In this document: in pieces, positions 1 through 8,070 of the stretch
Numbering within the stretch: position 1 is the stretch's first letter
Layout of the letters: every line of letters begins with the position of its first letter
NCBI GenBank assembly: GCA_947303735.1
Contig: CAMYZD010000005.1
Location: 1-41,474, forward strand
Source of the DNA: an uncultured Bacteroidales bacterium
GTDB lineage: Bacteria > Bacteroidota > Bacteroidia > Bacteroidales > P3
DNA length: 41,474 bases
Direction: 5' to 3'
Translations under genes and position numbers: made by a program
Notes under the pieces: generated by a model
Seen by the model: only the letters and a program-made list of their open reading frames with translations
Databases searched by the model: none
Told to the model about the DNA's origin: nothing

Positions 1-2441
1 CCTTCTCTGGCACCTGTTTGGGCGCGGCCTTCTAGCTCCATCTTACCGAGGCGCAAGGTGACGCCGAAGGTCACGTAGCGGCTGTTGTACTTGGCGTCGT
101 AGGTGGTGGTGTTATAAGGGTTGATTTTGGTAACGCCCCAACCGCTCCAGTTGAATATGTCGCTGGCGTTGAAATAGAGCGACAGCTTGCGGTCGAAGAA
201 GTCGGCACTCATACCCAAGTCTATCGCCTTACGTTCGTGGCTCACCTCTAGTTTGGACCAGCCGTGGCCGGGGCTGTTGTAGCGTCCGCTCACAAACACC
301 TCAAGCTTGTTCCACAGCTTTGCCCATATCTTACCACGGATGTTCCACGACACCATGCGGTCCTCCACGGGAGGTTCGCCAGGACGCGCAATGACGCTAT
401 ACCAGTCGTCGGTAAGGCCTGCGTTGAGACGCACATTGAAGAATCCCGTGGGACGATACATGCAGTTGGCATTGATCGAGAATTGCCGGCCGTCGCTGCC
501 GTTGAAGGGCATAGTGTAGTCCACCACACGGCCAAAGAAAGGCACATAACGGGCATCGGTAATACTGTTGATATCGTCCAGCTCGGCACGATAAGAGGCA
601 CTTATGCCCACGGAGCCAAACTTCGAGAAGTATTTGTCCCACGACAAGTCGGCATTGTGGGTGTAGCTGGGCTCAAGCAGCGGGTTGCCGGTCGTGACGC
701 TTTCCACAAAGTATCGCACATAGCTGCTCATCATGCCTGCAGTGGGTTTTATCGTATTCATGCGGTAGCTGAGGCTGAAGTTGTGCATATCCTTGGTACG
801 ATAGCTCATGTTCACTGAAGGCGAGAGGGTGAAATTGTGCGTAGTGACGTCATATTCGGGCAGTCCCTCGTGCCAGTCGTGCACGAAGGCGTAGCGTCCC
901 CGTACGCCCAATTTCAGGGTGTAGTTGCCCCATTTTCTCCGCCATGTTAGATAGCCGTCTAGTCCGTAGCCGGGTGTGTGGTTGGTGTCGGAACGTAGTT
1001 GGTCGCAAAGGAATGTGTTGAGGGTGTAGTCGAACGTGTCGCGCAGTAAGTACTCGTTGTCGCTTTCTATCTCCACGCTGATACCTGCCTCAATCTCGCC
1101 CTTCTTGCTATAGGGCAGGGAGTATTCCACACCTAGGGACCCGCTGCCGCTAAACATTCGGCTGGCGTTCTGCTCATTGTAGCTCATCTGGGGTTGGTAG
1201 AAATAGTTGCAATTGTTGTTGCTGCTGCTTCTGTTTCCCCAGAAATTGCCGTTAAAGTCGACCGACAGCTGGTGCCCCTCATTGTTGAACTTATGGGTAA
1301 AGTCGATGCCGCCATAGCCGCCATAGCTTAGATTGCGCGAGTTGCTTTCTTTCAGATTGCTGTAGTCGCCCGGGTTGAAAATGAACTCCGTGCGTGTCAT
1401 CTCGCTGGTAGACTGGCTCTTCGACCAGCTAGGATAGGCGCCGAACCAGCCCGAGATACGATTCATCGAGTCAAACTCATAACTGGCGTTCAAACTGGTC
1501 CACATAAAGTTGTTGCGGCTGCTGTCTGTGTTGTTGTAGTCCCATTGACGCGACAGCACGCTGTCTTCGTCAAACATGCTGCCTTCGCCTTTGGTGGTGT
1601 ATAGGTTCTTACTGCCGTTATAGCTTACGTAGGCGCTGATGTTGAACTTCTCGTTGCTGTAGACATACGAAATCCAAGGTGAGATAGAGGGCCTCGATGA
1701 GCCGTTGGCACCTAGGCTGAGAAACGAATTTTTCAGCATCCGCTGGTTGGTGACGATGTTCACCACGGGGCTGCCGCCGCCGTAACGTGCGGAGGGGTTC
1801 TTCATCACCTCGATGCGGTCGATGCTGTTGGCGGGCAGCATCTTGATGTATTGCTTCAACGCCTCGCCCTCGAGGTGCGAGGGGCGGTCGTTGATCCACA
1901 CCGTCACGCTTTGGCCGTTCAACGTCACATTGCCCTCCACATCCACCTCCACGCCGGGGGCGTTCTGCAAGGCATCGCTGGCGTTGCCGGTTTGGATGGA
2001 GGCATCCTCTGCCACATTGTAGAGATTCTTCTCGCCGTCCACGGTGTAGAGCGGGCGTTTCTCGGTCACCTTCACCACGTCGAGCAGCATAGCGCCCTCG
2101 TGCATCACTAGGGTGCCCATATCTATCTTGCCCAGCCCTGTGGGGCCGCCGTCGCGTGTGTTGGGCACCGCTACAAAACGGGTTTCGTAGCCCATAGCCG
2201 AGAGGCGCAGCACAGTGGCGATAGTGTCGTTTTTGATGCTAAACACCCCTTGCTCGTCGGTAATCACGCCCCGTAGGAATGTCGTGTCTGTTGCTCGCAT
2301 CATGGCGATGTTGGCAAAGGGGATGGGCTGTTTGTCCTTAGCACTCTGCAGTTTGCCTGTTACAATCATTTGTGCGTGGCTGCCCAAACTTAAGCCAAGC
2401 ATGAAGAGGCATGTAGCAAATGACAATAGTCGGTGTTTCAT
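1..2441 (-). CDS. TonB-dependent receptor-like outer-membrane beta-barrel protein (3' end beyond window)
   Basis: This partial gene reads leftward from ATG at 2441 and stays open to the window edge (813 codons seen). The protein starts with a signal peptide (MKHRLLSF...GSHAQ), then a carboxypeptidase-regulatory-like beta-sandwich (about residues 25-105, with GKLQSAKDKQPIPFANI and ITDEQGVFSIKNDTI). A plug-type domain follows, with LQNAPGVEVDVEGNVTLNG and LPANSIDRIEVMKNPSARYGGG. The rest is a long beta-barrel region rich in alternating aromatic residues. This order is typical of the Bacteroidetes outer-membrane beta-barrel family 3 relatives of TonB-dependent receptors. No SusD-like partner is visible, so the substrate cannot be inferred. 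The C-terminal barrel strands are missing only because the window ends. No TAnnTTTG promoter was found upstream. Confidence 0.88.
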   Translation of the reverse strand, partial: MKHRLLSFATCLFMLGLSLGSHAQMIVTGKLQSAKDKQPIPFANIAMMRATDTTFLRGVITDEQGVFSIKNDTIATVLRLSAMGYETRFVAVPNTRDGGPTGLGKIDMGTLVMHEGAMLLDVVKVTEKRPLYTVDGEKNLYNVAEDASIQTGNASDALQNAPGVEVDVEGNVTLNGQSVTVWINDRPSHLEGEALKQYIKMLPANSIDRIEVMKNPSARYGGGSPVVNIVTNQRMLKNSFLSLGANGSSRPSISPWISYVYSNEKFNISAYVSYNGSKNLYTTKGEGSMFDEDSVLSRQWDYNNTDSSRNNFMWTSLNASYEFDSMNRISGWFGAYPSWSKSQSTSEMTRTEFIFNPGDYSNLKESNSRNLSYGGYGGIDFTHKFNNEGHQLSVDFNGNFWGNRSSSNNNCNYFYQPQMSYNEQNASRMFSGSGSLGVEYSLPYSKKGEIEAGISVEIESDNEYLLRDTFDYTLNTFLCDQLRSDTNHTPGYGLDGYLTWRRKWGNYTLKLGVRGRYAFVHDWHEGLPEYDVTTHNFTLSPSVNMSYRTKDMHNFSLSYRMNTIKPTAGMMSSYVRYFVESVTTGNPLLEPSYTHNADLSWDKYFSKFGSVGISASYRAELDDINSITDARYVPFFGRVVDYTMPFNGSDGRQFSINANCMYRPTGFFNVRLNAGLTDDWYSVIARPGEPPVEDRMVSWNIRGKIWAKLWNKLEVFVSGRYNSPGHGWSKLEVSHERKAIDLGMSADFFDRKLSLYFNASDIFNWSGWGVTKINPYNTTTYDAKYNSRYVTFGVTLRLGKMELEGRAQTGARE

Positions 2442-2810
2442 CGGATAGGGGTGTTTTTGTGTAAAACAATCGTTGAATTTTAATTTTTCTTAACGTGAAA
2501 CTCCGTCTTTTAGTATATGGCCTTTCATTTTTTTATATATCTAGTCTATATGATGATGACAAGGCGTTGATAAATAGGATGCTTGGTTTGCTGGTTCCTC
2601 TCAACGTATGCTTTCCTAGCTCTGCCTGTCGCTACTCGGCGCATCCCATCTCTCTTTCTTTAGAATAAGTAGGGGAGCCAATAGGGTGTGAGGGTGTATT
2701 GGGATTTGATTGCAGAATTGGCCGTACAAAATCTTTGGCTTTTCTGCTTTTATTGTTATATTTTATTTTTTTTGTATTTTTGCACGATGAATACTAATGC
2801 GGTACGAAAT
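2442..2810. other. Intergenic region between divergent receptor gene and rex
   Basis: About 370 bases with no convincing gene. The right end holds the rex promoter. An in-frame ATG at 2688 would extend Rex by 41 residues, but that stretch lies upstream of the promoter and encodes a hydrophobic, unrelated peptide, so I treat it as non-coding. The rest is AT-rich without a clear hairpin or RNA. Confidence 0.6.
2775..2782 (+). promoter_or_regulatory. Bacteroidetes -7 promoter element of rex
   Basis: TATTTTTG matches the TAnnTTTG consensus, with a TTG at 2753-2755 as a possible -33 element. Transcription would begin near 2787, which favours the ATG at 2811 as the rex start. Confidence 0.55.
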
Positions 2811-3470
2811 ATGAAAGATAGGCGTAACTCATTGATAGTTTTGAAATCAACACTCGGAAGACTTCCGTCGTATTACTGCGAAATCGAAAATCGTATAGCG
2901 CGGGGAGATGAATTTGTTTCCTCAACCTCCATTGCCGAGAGCCTTGGCATCAACCCTGTGCAGGTGCGTAAGGATTTGGCGAGTATTAGTTCTGAACCGG
3001 GACTCCCCAAAAAGGGGTTCCATATTGACAAATTGCTTGAGGATTTAAAGGTGTACCTTGGATATGACCGCTCCGACGAAGCCGTGTTGGTGGGTGTGGG
3101 TGCTTTAGGGCACGTGCTGCTGCACTATGGAGGCTTCGCCAAATACGGGCTTGAGATTGTGGCGGGTTTCGACATCGACCCCAAGGAGAAGAAAGTGGGC
3201 GAAAAACACGTGCTTCATATTGATAAGATGGTTCCGTTCCTCAAACGAACACATATCAATATCGGTATCATTGCTGTCCCCACTTCCGAAGCACAAGGCG
3301 TGGCGGATATGTTGGTGGCGGCTGGTGTTCAGGCGATTTGGAACTTTGCGCCCACCACGCTCAATCTGCCCGACAATATACTTGTTAAAAATGAGAATCT
3401 CGCGGCTTCGCTCGCGCTCCTCTCCTCAGAATTGCATAGACGAAAGGAACCAAATCGGAATACTGTTTGA
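2811..3470 (+). CDS. rex: Redox-sensing transcriptional repressor Rex
   Basis: Rex proteins repress fermentation and respiration genes when NAD+ is high and release DNA when NADH binds. This 219-residue protein has the family layout. An N-terminal winged helix (about residues 1-75) carries VSSTSIAESLGINPVQVRKDL and the LPKKGF wing. A Rossmann domain follows, with GVGALG (about residues 95-100) and an acidic residue after the second strand (VAGFDID). The ATG at 2811 was chosen because the length fits the family and the upstream ATGs (2688, 2787) lie above or at the predicted transcription start. The gene sits directly before aspA and the nqr/frd genes, which are logical targets of an NADH sensor. 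No canonical TTGTGAA-type Rex site was recognised, but a long palindrome lies immediately downstream (3487-3512). Confidence 0.9.
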   Translation: MKDRRNSLIVLKSTLGRLPSYYCEIENRIARGDEFVSSTSIAESLGINPVQVRKDLASISSEPGLPKKGFHIDKLLEDLKVYLGYDRSDEAVLVGVGALGHVLLHYGGFAKYGLEIVAGFDIDPKEKKVGEKHVLHIDKMVPFLKRTHINIGIIAVPTSEAQGVADMLVAAGVQAIWNFAPTTLNLPDNILVKNENLAASLALLSSELHRRKEPNRNTV

Positions 3471-3486
3471 GAAAAAATAGTATTTT

Positions 3487-3512
3487 TACTTTTTTTATCG
3501 ATAAAAAAAGTA
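3487..3512. promoter_or_regulatory. 26-bp perfect palindrome between rex and aspA, candidate operator
   Basis: The left arm TACTTTTTTTATC is followed directly by its exact reverse complement, centred between 3499 and 3500. The centre lies about 44 bases upstream of the predicted aspA transcription start. With only three G/C per arm and no loop it is a poor intrinsic terminator, so a regulator site (Rex or another dimer) is more likely. The binding protein is inference. Confidence 0.5.
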
Positions 3513-3530
3513 TAATTAAAGAAAAAGTTG

Positions 3531-3538
3531 TATATTTG
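3531..3538 (+). promoter_or_regulatory. Bacteroidetes -7 promoter element of aspA
   Basis: TATATTTG matches TAnnTTTG exactly and lies about 78 bases before the aspA ATG. The palindrome at 3487-3512 overlaps the expected -33 region. Confidence 0.6.
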
Positions 3539-3615
3539 CAGTGCCAAATAGGAAGTATTATTTGCGCAAAAAGTAAGTATATCAATAAAATAGATAAAAA
3601 TAGACGAATAATAAA

Positions 3616-5043
3616 ATGACAAAAAATCAGAATTTCCGTACTGAGAGCGACCTGCTTGGTACTAAAAATGTTCCCGAAGAGGCTCTTTATGGTGTCCAAA
3701 CGGCTCGTGCCATGGAAAATTTCCATATTAGCGGTCAACTGTTGAGCAGCTACCCTAACTTTATCCGCGGTATGGCGTTTACGAAGAAGGCAGCCGCTAT
3801 GGCTAACGTGGAGGTGGGTATGATCACACCAGAGCAGGGTGAGGCCATCATGTGGGCGTGCGACCAACTGGTGGATGGCAAGTATCACGACCAATTCCCT
3901 ATCGATATGATTCAGGGTGGCGCTGGTACGTCGACCAATATGTGCGCTAACGAGGTGATTGCTAACCTCGCCCTTGAGCGCATGGGCTACCAGCGTGGCG
4001 AATATCAGTATTGCTCGCCCAACGATGTGGTGAACGCTTCGCAGTCGACCAACGACGCCTACCCCTGCGCCATACATATGGCGCTGGCTTTGGAGCATCT
4101 GTCGTTTATGCCCCATTTGGAAGAGATGATTGCCGCCCTCGACGCCAAGAGCAAGGAGTTTGCCCACGTGGTGAAGATGGGTCGCACCCAGCTGCAGGAC
4201 GCTGTGCCGATGACCCTCGGACAGACGTTCGGCGCTTTTGCCGACTCGCTGCGCGTAGAGTATAAGAATTTGAGAATCACGGCTGACGAGTTTCTTGTGG
4301 TGAATATGGGCGCTACGGCTATCGGCACGGGTATCTGCTCGAAACCGGGCTACAGCGAAGCGTGTGTGAAGGCACTGCGTAAGATAACGGGTTGGAACAT
4401 ATCGCTGGCAGACAACCTGATTGAGGCTACTAGTGCCACAACCTGCATGATTGCCTACAGCGCCGCTATGAAACGTTTGGCCATCAAGATTAACAAGATG
4501 TGCAACGACTTGCGCCTACTGTCGAGCGGTCCCCGCTGCGGATTGAACGAGATACATCTACCCGAACGCCAACCGGGAAGCAGCATCATGCCCGGCAAGG
4601 TGAATCCTGTTATTCCCGAGGTGATGAACCAGGTATGCTACCGCGTGATAGGCAACGATATGACCATAAGCTTGGCAAGCGACAACGGTCAGTTGGAACT
4701 GAATGTGATGGAACCCGTTATCGCCTACACCATTTTCGAGAGTATCCACCTGCTGGAGAACGGGTTGGACACGTTGAGAACGCTCTGTATCGACGGCATC
4801 GTGGCCAACGAGGAGCGCTGCCGCCAGCTGGTGGAGCACAGCATCGGTATCGTCACCGTGCTTAACCCCATTATCGGCTACAAGCAGAGCACCAAGATTG
4901 CCAAAGAGGCCGCAGAGACGGGCAGGGGTGTATATGAGCTGGTGCTGGAGCATGGCCTGCTGACCAAAGAGCAGCTGGACCGCATACTGAAGCCTGAGAA
5001 TATGCTAAGACCTGTTGAGATTGACTTGAAAGTTGAAAAATAG
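3616..5043 (+). CDS. aspA: Aspartate ammonia-lyase (aspartase)
   Basis: Catalyses L-aspartate to fumarate plus ammonia. The 475-residue protein is full length and close to E. coli AspA throughout: DLLGTKNVPEEALYGVQT at the N-terminus, QGGAGTSTNMCANEV (about 100-114), PNDVVNASQSTNDAYP (about 135-150), GRTQLQDAVPMTLGQ (about 189-203), and the superfamily signature GSSIMPGKVNPV (321-332), which holds the catalytic serine. PVIPEVMNQV after the signature is typical of aspartases, whereas class II fumarases usually have a threonine and a different continuation there. The fumarate made can be used by the fumarate reductase encoded downstream (11263-14966). The gene has its own promoter, and a 379-bp repeat-filled gap separates it from nqrA. 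Confidence 0.93.
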   Translation: MTKNQNFRTESDLLGTKNVPEEALYGVQTARAMENFHISGQLLSSYPNFIRGMAFTKKAAAMANVEVGMITPEQGEAIMWACDQLVDGKYHDQFPIDMIQGGAGTSTNMCANEVIANLALERMGYQRGEYQYCSPNDVVNASQSTNDAYPCAIHMALALEHLSFMPHLEEMIAALDAKSKEFAHVVKMGRTQLQDAVPMTLGQTFGAFADSLRVEYKNLRITADEFLVVNMGATAIGTGICSKPGYSEACVKALRKITGWNISLADNLIEATSATTCMIAYSAAMKRLAIKINKMCNDLRLLSSGPRCGLNEIHLPERQPGSSIMPGKVNPVIPEVMNQVCYRVIGNDMTISLASDNGQLELNVMEPVIAYTIFESIHLLENGLDTLRTLCIDGIVANEERCRQLVEHSIGIVTVLNPIIGYKQSTKIAKEAAETGRGVYELVLEHGLLTKEQLDRILKPENMLRPVEIDLKVEK

Positions 5044-5422
5044 AATCTGTTGATTCGTTAATGTGTCAATTCGTTACGCTCTAATATAACATATGACTGA
5101 ATTTTACCATATAGTCTCTATGTCGCGTCCTTTCAGGACGCTGGATAGTAGGGTTATTCAAGACCCCATACTGCGAAACCTATCGGTTTCTTGTATGGGG
5201 TTTCTTCGAGACGTTGCTGCATCTCGGCATAGCTCGAACGAGTTCGGCTCTGCGCTCGACTTTGCAACGTTATTGAGATTCAGCCTCTTCGAGGCTGTAA
5301 AAAATCAGTCAGATATAGCATAAGAGCGATTCGTTAATCAAAGAATCACACATTCACACGTTAACAGATTCATCACTAATTTCAATTTTAAACTTTCAAC
5401 ATGATTCATTAATAATGTCAAA
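5044..5422. other. Intergenic region with REP-like hairpins before nqrA
   Basis: No real gene is seen. A 76-codon open frame at 5093-5323 runs through palindromic repeats and looks spurious. The centre holds the hairpin cluster at 5125-5297. The right part (5328-5400) has repeated ATTCGTTAA, ACACATTCACAC and TTTCAA-type tracts like those in other spacers of this window. No TAnnTTTG promoter for nqr was recognised. Confidence 0.6.
5125..5297. repeat. Cluster of REP-like hairpins
   Basis: Four inverted repeats follow each other: GCGTCC/GGACGC (5125-5141); a nested pair, ACCCCATAC/GTATGGGGT enclosing GAAACC/GGTTTC (5163-5201); ACGTTGC/GCAACGT (5211-5270); and CAGCCTC/GAGGCTG (5281-5297). Short loops and GC-rich stems in an AT-rich spacer resemble repetitive extragenic palindromes. 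From memory, similar clusters recur in Bacteroidales genomes. No transposase is nearby. Confidence 0.65.
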
Positions 5423-6892
5423 ATGATAAAAATAAAAAAGGGTCTCGACCTGCCGATAACTGGTGCCGCGGAGCGTAGGATTTCTTACGCCCGCGACATT
5501 AGTTTCTATGCTGTGCGGCCGACAGACTATGTGGGGCTGGTCCCTAGGCTGTTGGTGGCAGAAGGCGAAAGGGTGTCGGCTGGCGATGCACTGATGTGCG
5601 ACAAAAACGACGAGCGCGTGCGGTTTGTTGCTCCGGTGAGCGGTGTGGTGAAGGCAGTGGTGCGCGGAGAGAAACGCAAGCTGCTGGCCGTAGTGGTGGA
5701 GCGCGAAGGACGGGAGAATGCAGAAAGGGAGATAATTGAAAATGGACATACCTCGGTCACCGACCGCCCCTCGAAAGATGAGACGGCTGCGACTGCCAAC
5801 TTTCAACTTTCAACTTTCAACTCTCAACTTTTAAAAGAAGCGATGCTGCAGCAGGGGCTGTGGCCTATGCTGAGGCAACGGCCGTTTGGCACCGTGGCCA
5901 ATCCCGACGACATGCCTAAGGCTATAGTGGTGAGCTGTTTCGACAGCGCGCCGCTGGCACCCGACTATGACTTTGCCCTGCAGGGTCGTGAGCAGGACTT
6001 GTGTAAGGGGTTGGAGGCTCTGGCTTCGCTCGGCGCTGGCTGCCTGTATGTGTGTTTCCGTCCCGGACAACGGCTGGCAGGAGTGGTAGGACAGTATAGC
6101 CCACTGCATCGCAACGATGTGAAGGTGGTGTTTGTAGAGGGACCACACCCTGCTGGGAATATCGGCACGCAGATTGCGCAGCTATGTCCCATCAACAAGG
6201 GTGAGAGGGTCTGGACAATGACACCGCAGGATGTGGCGGTGCTGGGGCACTGGGTGGAGACTGGCGAGTATAGACCAGAGCGTGTGATCGCTGTGGCTGG
6301 TCCGCAGGCGAAAAATCCACAATACTACCGCATTGTGGCGGGTGCTTGTGTGGAGCATATCGTGCGTTCGCAGTTGCTGAATCCCGACTACCCCGCATTG
6401 AAAATGGCTGACGAGAGTTTGAAGCAGGTGCGAGTGGTGTCGGGTAATGTGTTGAGCGGCGAGAAGATTGCCTTCGACGGCTTTATTGGTGCCTATGACA
6501 GCCTGCTGACTTTGCTGCCCGAGGGCGACTACTACGACTTTATGGGGTGGCTGCTACCGGGGTTGAAAAAGCATAGTTTCTCACGCACGTTCCTCAGCGG
6601 ATTTATGCCCGAGTGGAAGGGGTTGAATCTGAAGTTTGACACCAACCGTCACGGTGATGTGCGCTCGTTTGTGTTTACGGGCAACTTCGAGCGGGTGTTT
6701 CCCTTCGACATCTATCCCCTGCAACTTATCAAGGCCTGCATCGTGGGCGATATGGAGCTGCAGGAGAAGTTGGGCATATACGAGGTGGAACCCGAGGATT
6801 TTGCTTTGTGTGAATATATCGATGTGTCGAAGACCGACATCCAGCCGATCATCCGTGAGGCGCTGGAGAAGTTGAGAAAGGAGGAAGCCTAA
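5423..6892 (+). CDS. nqrA: Na+-translocating NADH:quinone oxidoreductase subunit A
   Basis: NqrA is the cytoplasmic subunit of the Na+-pumping NADH:quinone oxidoreductase and is linked to quinone binding. The 489-residue protein opens with the family signature IKIKKGLDLPITG and keeps VRFVAPVSGVVKAV, GLWPMLRQRPFGTV, EGPHPAGNIGTQI and a C-terminal ALCEYIDVSKTD segment. It is about 40 residues longer than the Vibrio protein as I recall it. Part of the extra length is a linker at about residues 95-137, whose DNA (5798-5832) is a run of TTTCAAC repeats also found in intergenic spacers here. It is the first of six tightly packed nqr genes, and its stop codon overlaps the nqrB start by one base. Confidence 0.92.
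   Translation: MIKIKKGLDLPITGAAERRISYARDISFYAVRPTDYVGLVPRLLVAEGERVSAGDALMCDKNDERVRFVAPVSGVVKAVVRGEKRKLLAVVVEREGRENAEREIIENGHTSVTDRPSKDETAATANFQLSTFNSQLLKEAMLQQGLWPMLRQRPFGTVANPDDMPKAIVVSCFDSAPLAPDYDFALQGREQDLCKGLEALASLGAGCLYVCFRPGQRLAGVVGQYSPLHRNDVKVVFVEGPHPAGNIGTQIAQLCPINKGERVWTMTPQDVAVLGHWVETGEYRPERVIAVAGPQAKNPQYYRIVAGACVEHIVRSQLLNPDYPALKMADESLKQVRVVSGNVLSGEKIAFDGFIGAYDSLLTLLPEGDYYDFMGWLLPGLKKHSFSRTFLSGFMPEWKGLNLKFDTNRHGDVRSFVFTGNFERVFPFDIYPLQLIKACIVGDMELQEKLGIYEVEPEDFALCEYIDVSKTDIQPIIREALEKLRKEEA
5798..5832 (+). repeat. TTTCAAC-type tandem repeat inside nqrA
   Basis: About four to five copies of AACTTTC or a close variant lie in frame and encode the linker peptide NFQLSTFNSQL. The same motif recurs in spacers at 5380-5400, 12222-12253, 28899-28942 and 37027-37060. 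Confidence 0.7.
6875..6884 (+). promoter_or_regulatory. Perfect Shine-Dalgarno site of nqrB
   Basis: AGAAAGGAGG fully complements the usual bacterial 16S rRNA 3' tail and lies 7 bases before the nqrB ATG. Identical sites at identical spacing precede nqrC and nqrD, while most genes in this window have none. Confidence 0.8.
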
Positions 6893-8070
6893 TGTTTGAC
6901 GGATTGCGCAATTTCATAACGAAAATTAAACCCAACTTTGTGGAAGGGGGCAAGTTTGCCTGGCTGCAGAGTACGTTCGAGGCGTTTGAGACATTTGCCT
7001 TTACACCTAACACGGTGACCCATCGCGGCAGCCATGTGCGCGATGCGGTGGACATGAAGCGGGCGATGATCACGGTGGTGATTGCCTTGCTGCCCGCACT
7101 GCTCTTCGGCATGTGGAATGTGGGCTACCAGACGTCGCTGACGGCTGAGTGGTGGCCCTACGAACAGGGGAGCGCCGCCAGTTGGTGGTATTGCCTGTGG
7201 TTCGGGTTCCTGAGGATGCTGCCTTTGATAGTGGTGTCCTATCTGGTGGGTTTGGGTATTGAGTTTATGTTCGCCCAAATACGCCACCACGAGGTGAACG
7301 AGGGCTATCTGGTGACGGGTCTGATTATCCCGATGATAGTGCCTGTCACTACGCCGTTGTGGCAGCTGGCACTGGCAGTGGCCTTTGCCGTGGTGCTGGG
7401 CAAGGAGGTGTTTGGCGGCTCGGGTATGAACTTCTTGAACCCTGCCTTGGTGGCCAGAGCATTTCTGTTTTTCAGCTATCCAACCCACATGTCGGGCGAC
7501 TCGGTGTGGATTGCTGCCGACTTATGGGGCAGCGATGCCATAGCGGGTGCCACTCCGCTGGGTGAGCTGGCAGCAGGCTCGATGCCGACGGCTTCGGCAT
7601 TGGACATGCTGATAGGAACCATTCCTGGCAGCACTTGCGAGACTTCGGTGATAGCCATCCTTCTGGGTGCATTGGTGCTGTTGGTGAGCGGTATTGCCAG
7701 TTGGCGCATTATGCTGAGTGTGGTGCTCGGTGGTGGGCTGATGGGGCTGCTGTTTAACTGCATCGGTGCCAACGCCTACATGCAGGTGCCTTTCTACTAC
7801 CACTATCTGCTGGGAGGCTTCATGTTCGGTGCCGTGTTTATGGCTACTGACCCTGTCACCTCGGCTCAGACCAATGTGGGCAAGTGGATATATGGGTTGT
7901 TGATAGGTGCGTTTGCCGTGTTGCTGAGGGTGTTGAATCCCGCCTACCCCGAGGGGATGATGCTGAGCATATTGTTGATGAACAGTTTCGCTCCGCTGAT
8001 AGACCACTGTGTGGTGGCGAGGAATATAGGGCGGCGAGCGAAGCGAGCCGCTAGAAAGGAGGTGGCGTAA
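6892..8070 (+). CDS. nqrB: Na+-translocating NADH:quinone oxidoreductase subunit B
   Basis: Integral membrane subunit of the Na+ pump that carries a covalently bound FMN and forms part of the ion path. The 392-residue protein has multiple hydrophobic helices beginning near residue 57 (MITVVIALLPALLFGMW). It has the conserved segments GYLVTGLIIPMIVPVTTPLWQ and GKEVFGGSGMNFLNPALVARAFLFFSYP, and the flavinylation motif DAIAGATPLG, where T221 is the expected FMN attachment residue. The start overlaps the nqrA stop (TAATG), preceded by a 10-nt Shine-Dalgarno match. The Arg/Lys-rich C-terminus ends one base into nqrC. Confidence 0.95.
   Translation: MFDGLRNFITKIKPNFVEGGKFAWLQSTFEAFETFAFTPNTVTHRGSHVRDAVDMKRAMITVVIALLPALLFGMWNVGYQTSLTAEWWPYEQGSAASWWYCLWFGFLRMLPLIVVSYLVGLGIEFMFAQIRHHEVNEGYLVTGLIIPMIVPVTTPLWQLALAVAFAVVLGKEVFGGSGMNFLNPALVARAFLFFSYPTHMSGDSVWIAADLWGSDAIAGATPLGELAAGSMPTASALDMLIGTIPGSTCETSVIAILLGALVLLVSGIASWRIMLSVVLGGGLMGLLFNCIGANAYMQVPFYYHYLLGGFMFGAVFMATDPVTSAQTNVGKWIYGLLIGAFAVLLRVLNPAYPEGMMLSILLMNSFAPLIDHCVVARNIGRRAKRAARKEVA
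8053..8062 (+). promoter_or_regulatory. Perfect Shine-Dalgarno site of nqrC
   Basis: AGAAAGGAGG again lies exactly 7 bases before the start codon (8070). It is inside the last codons of nqrB, so initiation is probably coupled to termination of nqrB. Confidence 0.8.

Noticed and set aside
264-818. 184-codon plus-strand frame opposite the outer-membrane receptor gene
   Set aside because: The minus strand carries a continuous, domain-consistent receptor reading frame over the whole region; this is its shadow.
2688-2810. N-terminal extension of Rex from ATG 2688
   Set aside because: The segment lies upstream of the predicted promoter and encodes hydrophobic, non-family sequence.
3487-3512. Intrinsic terminator for rex
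   Set aside because: The stem is mostly A-T with no loop and no separate GC core, so a regulator site is more plausible than termination, though not excluded.
3385-4167. 260-codon minus-strand frame across the end of rex and start of aspA
   Set aside because: It covers two well-supported genes and the promoter between them and shows no recognisable domain.
5093-5323. 76-codon open frame between aspA and nqrA
   Set aside because: It runs through several palindromes, has no family similarity or promoter, and is the kind of frame created by dispersed repeats.
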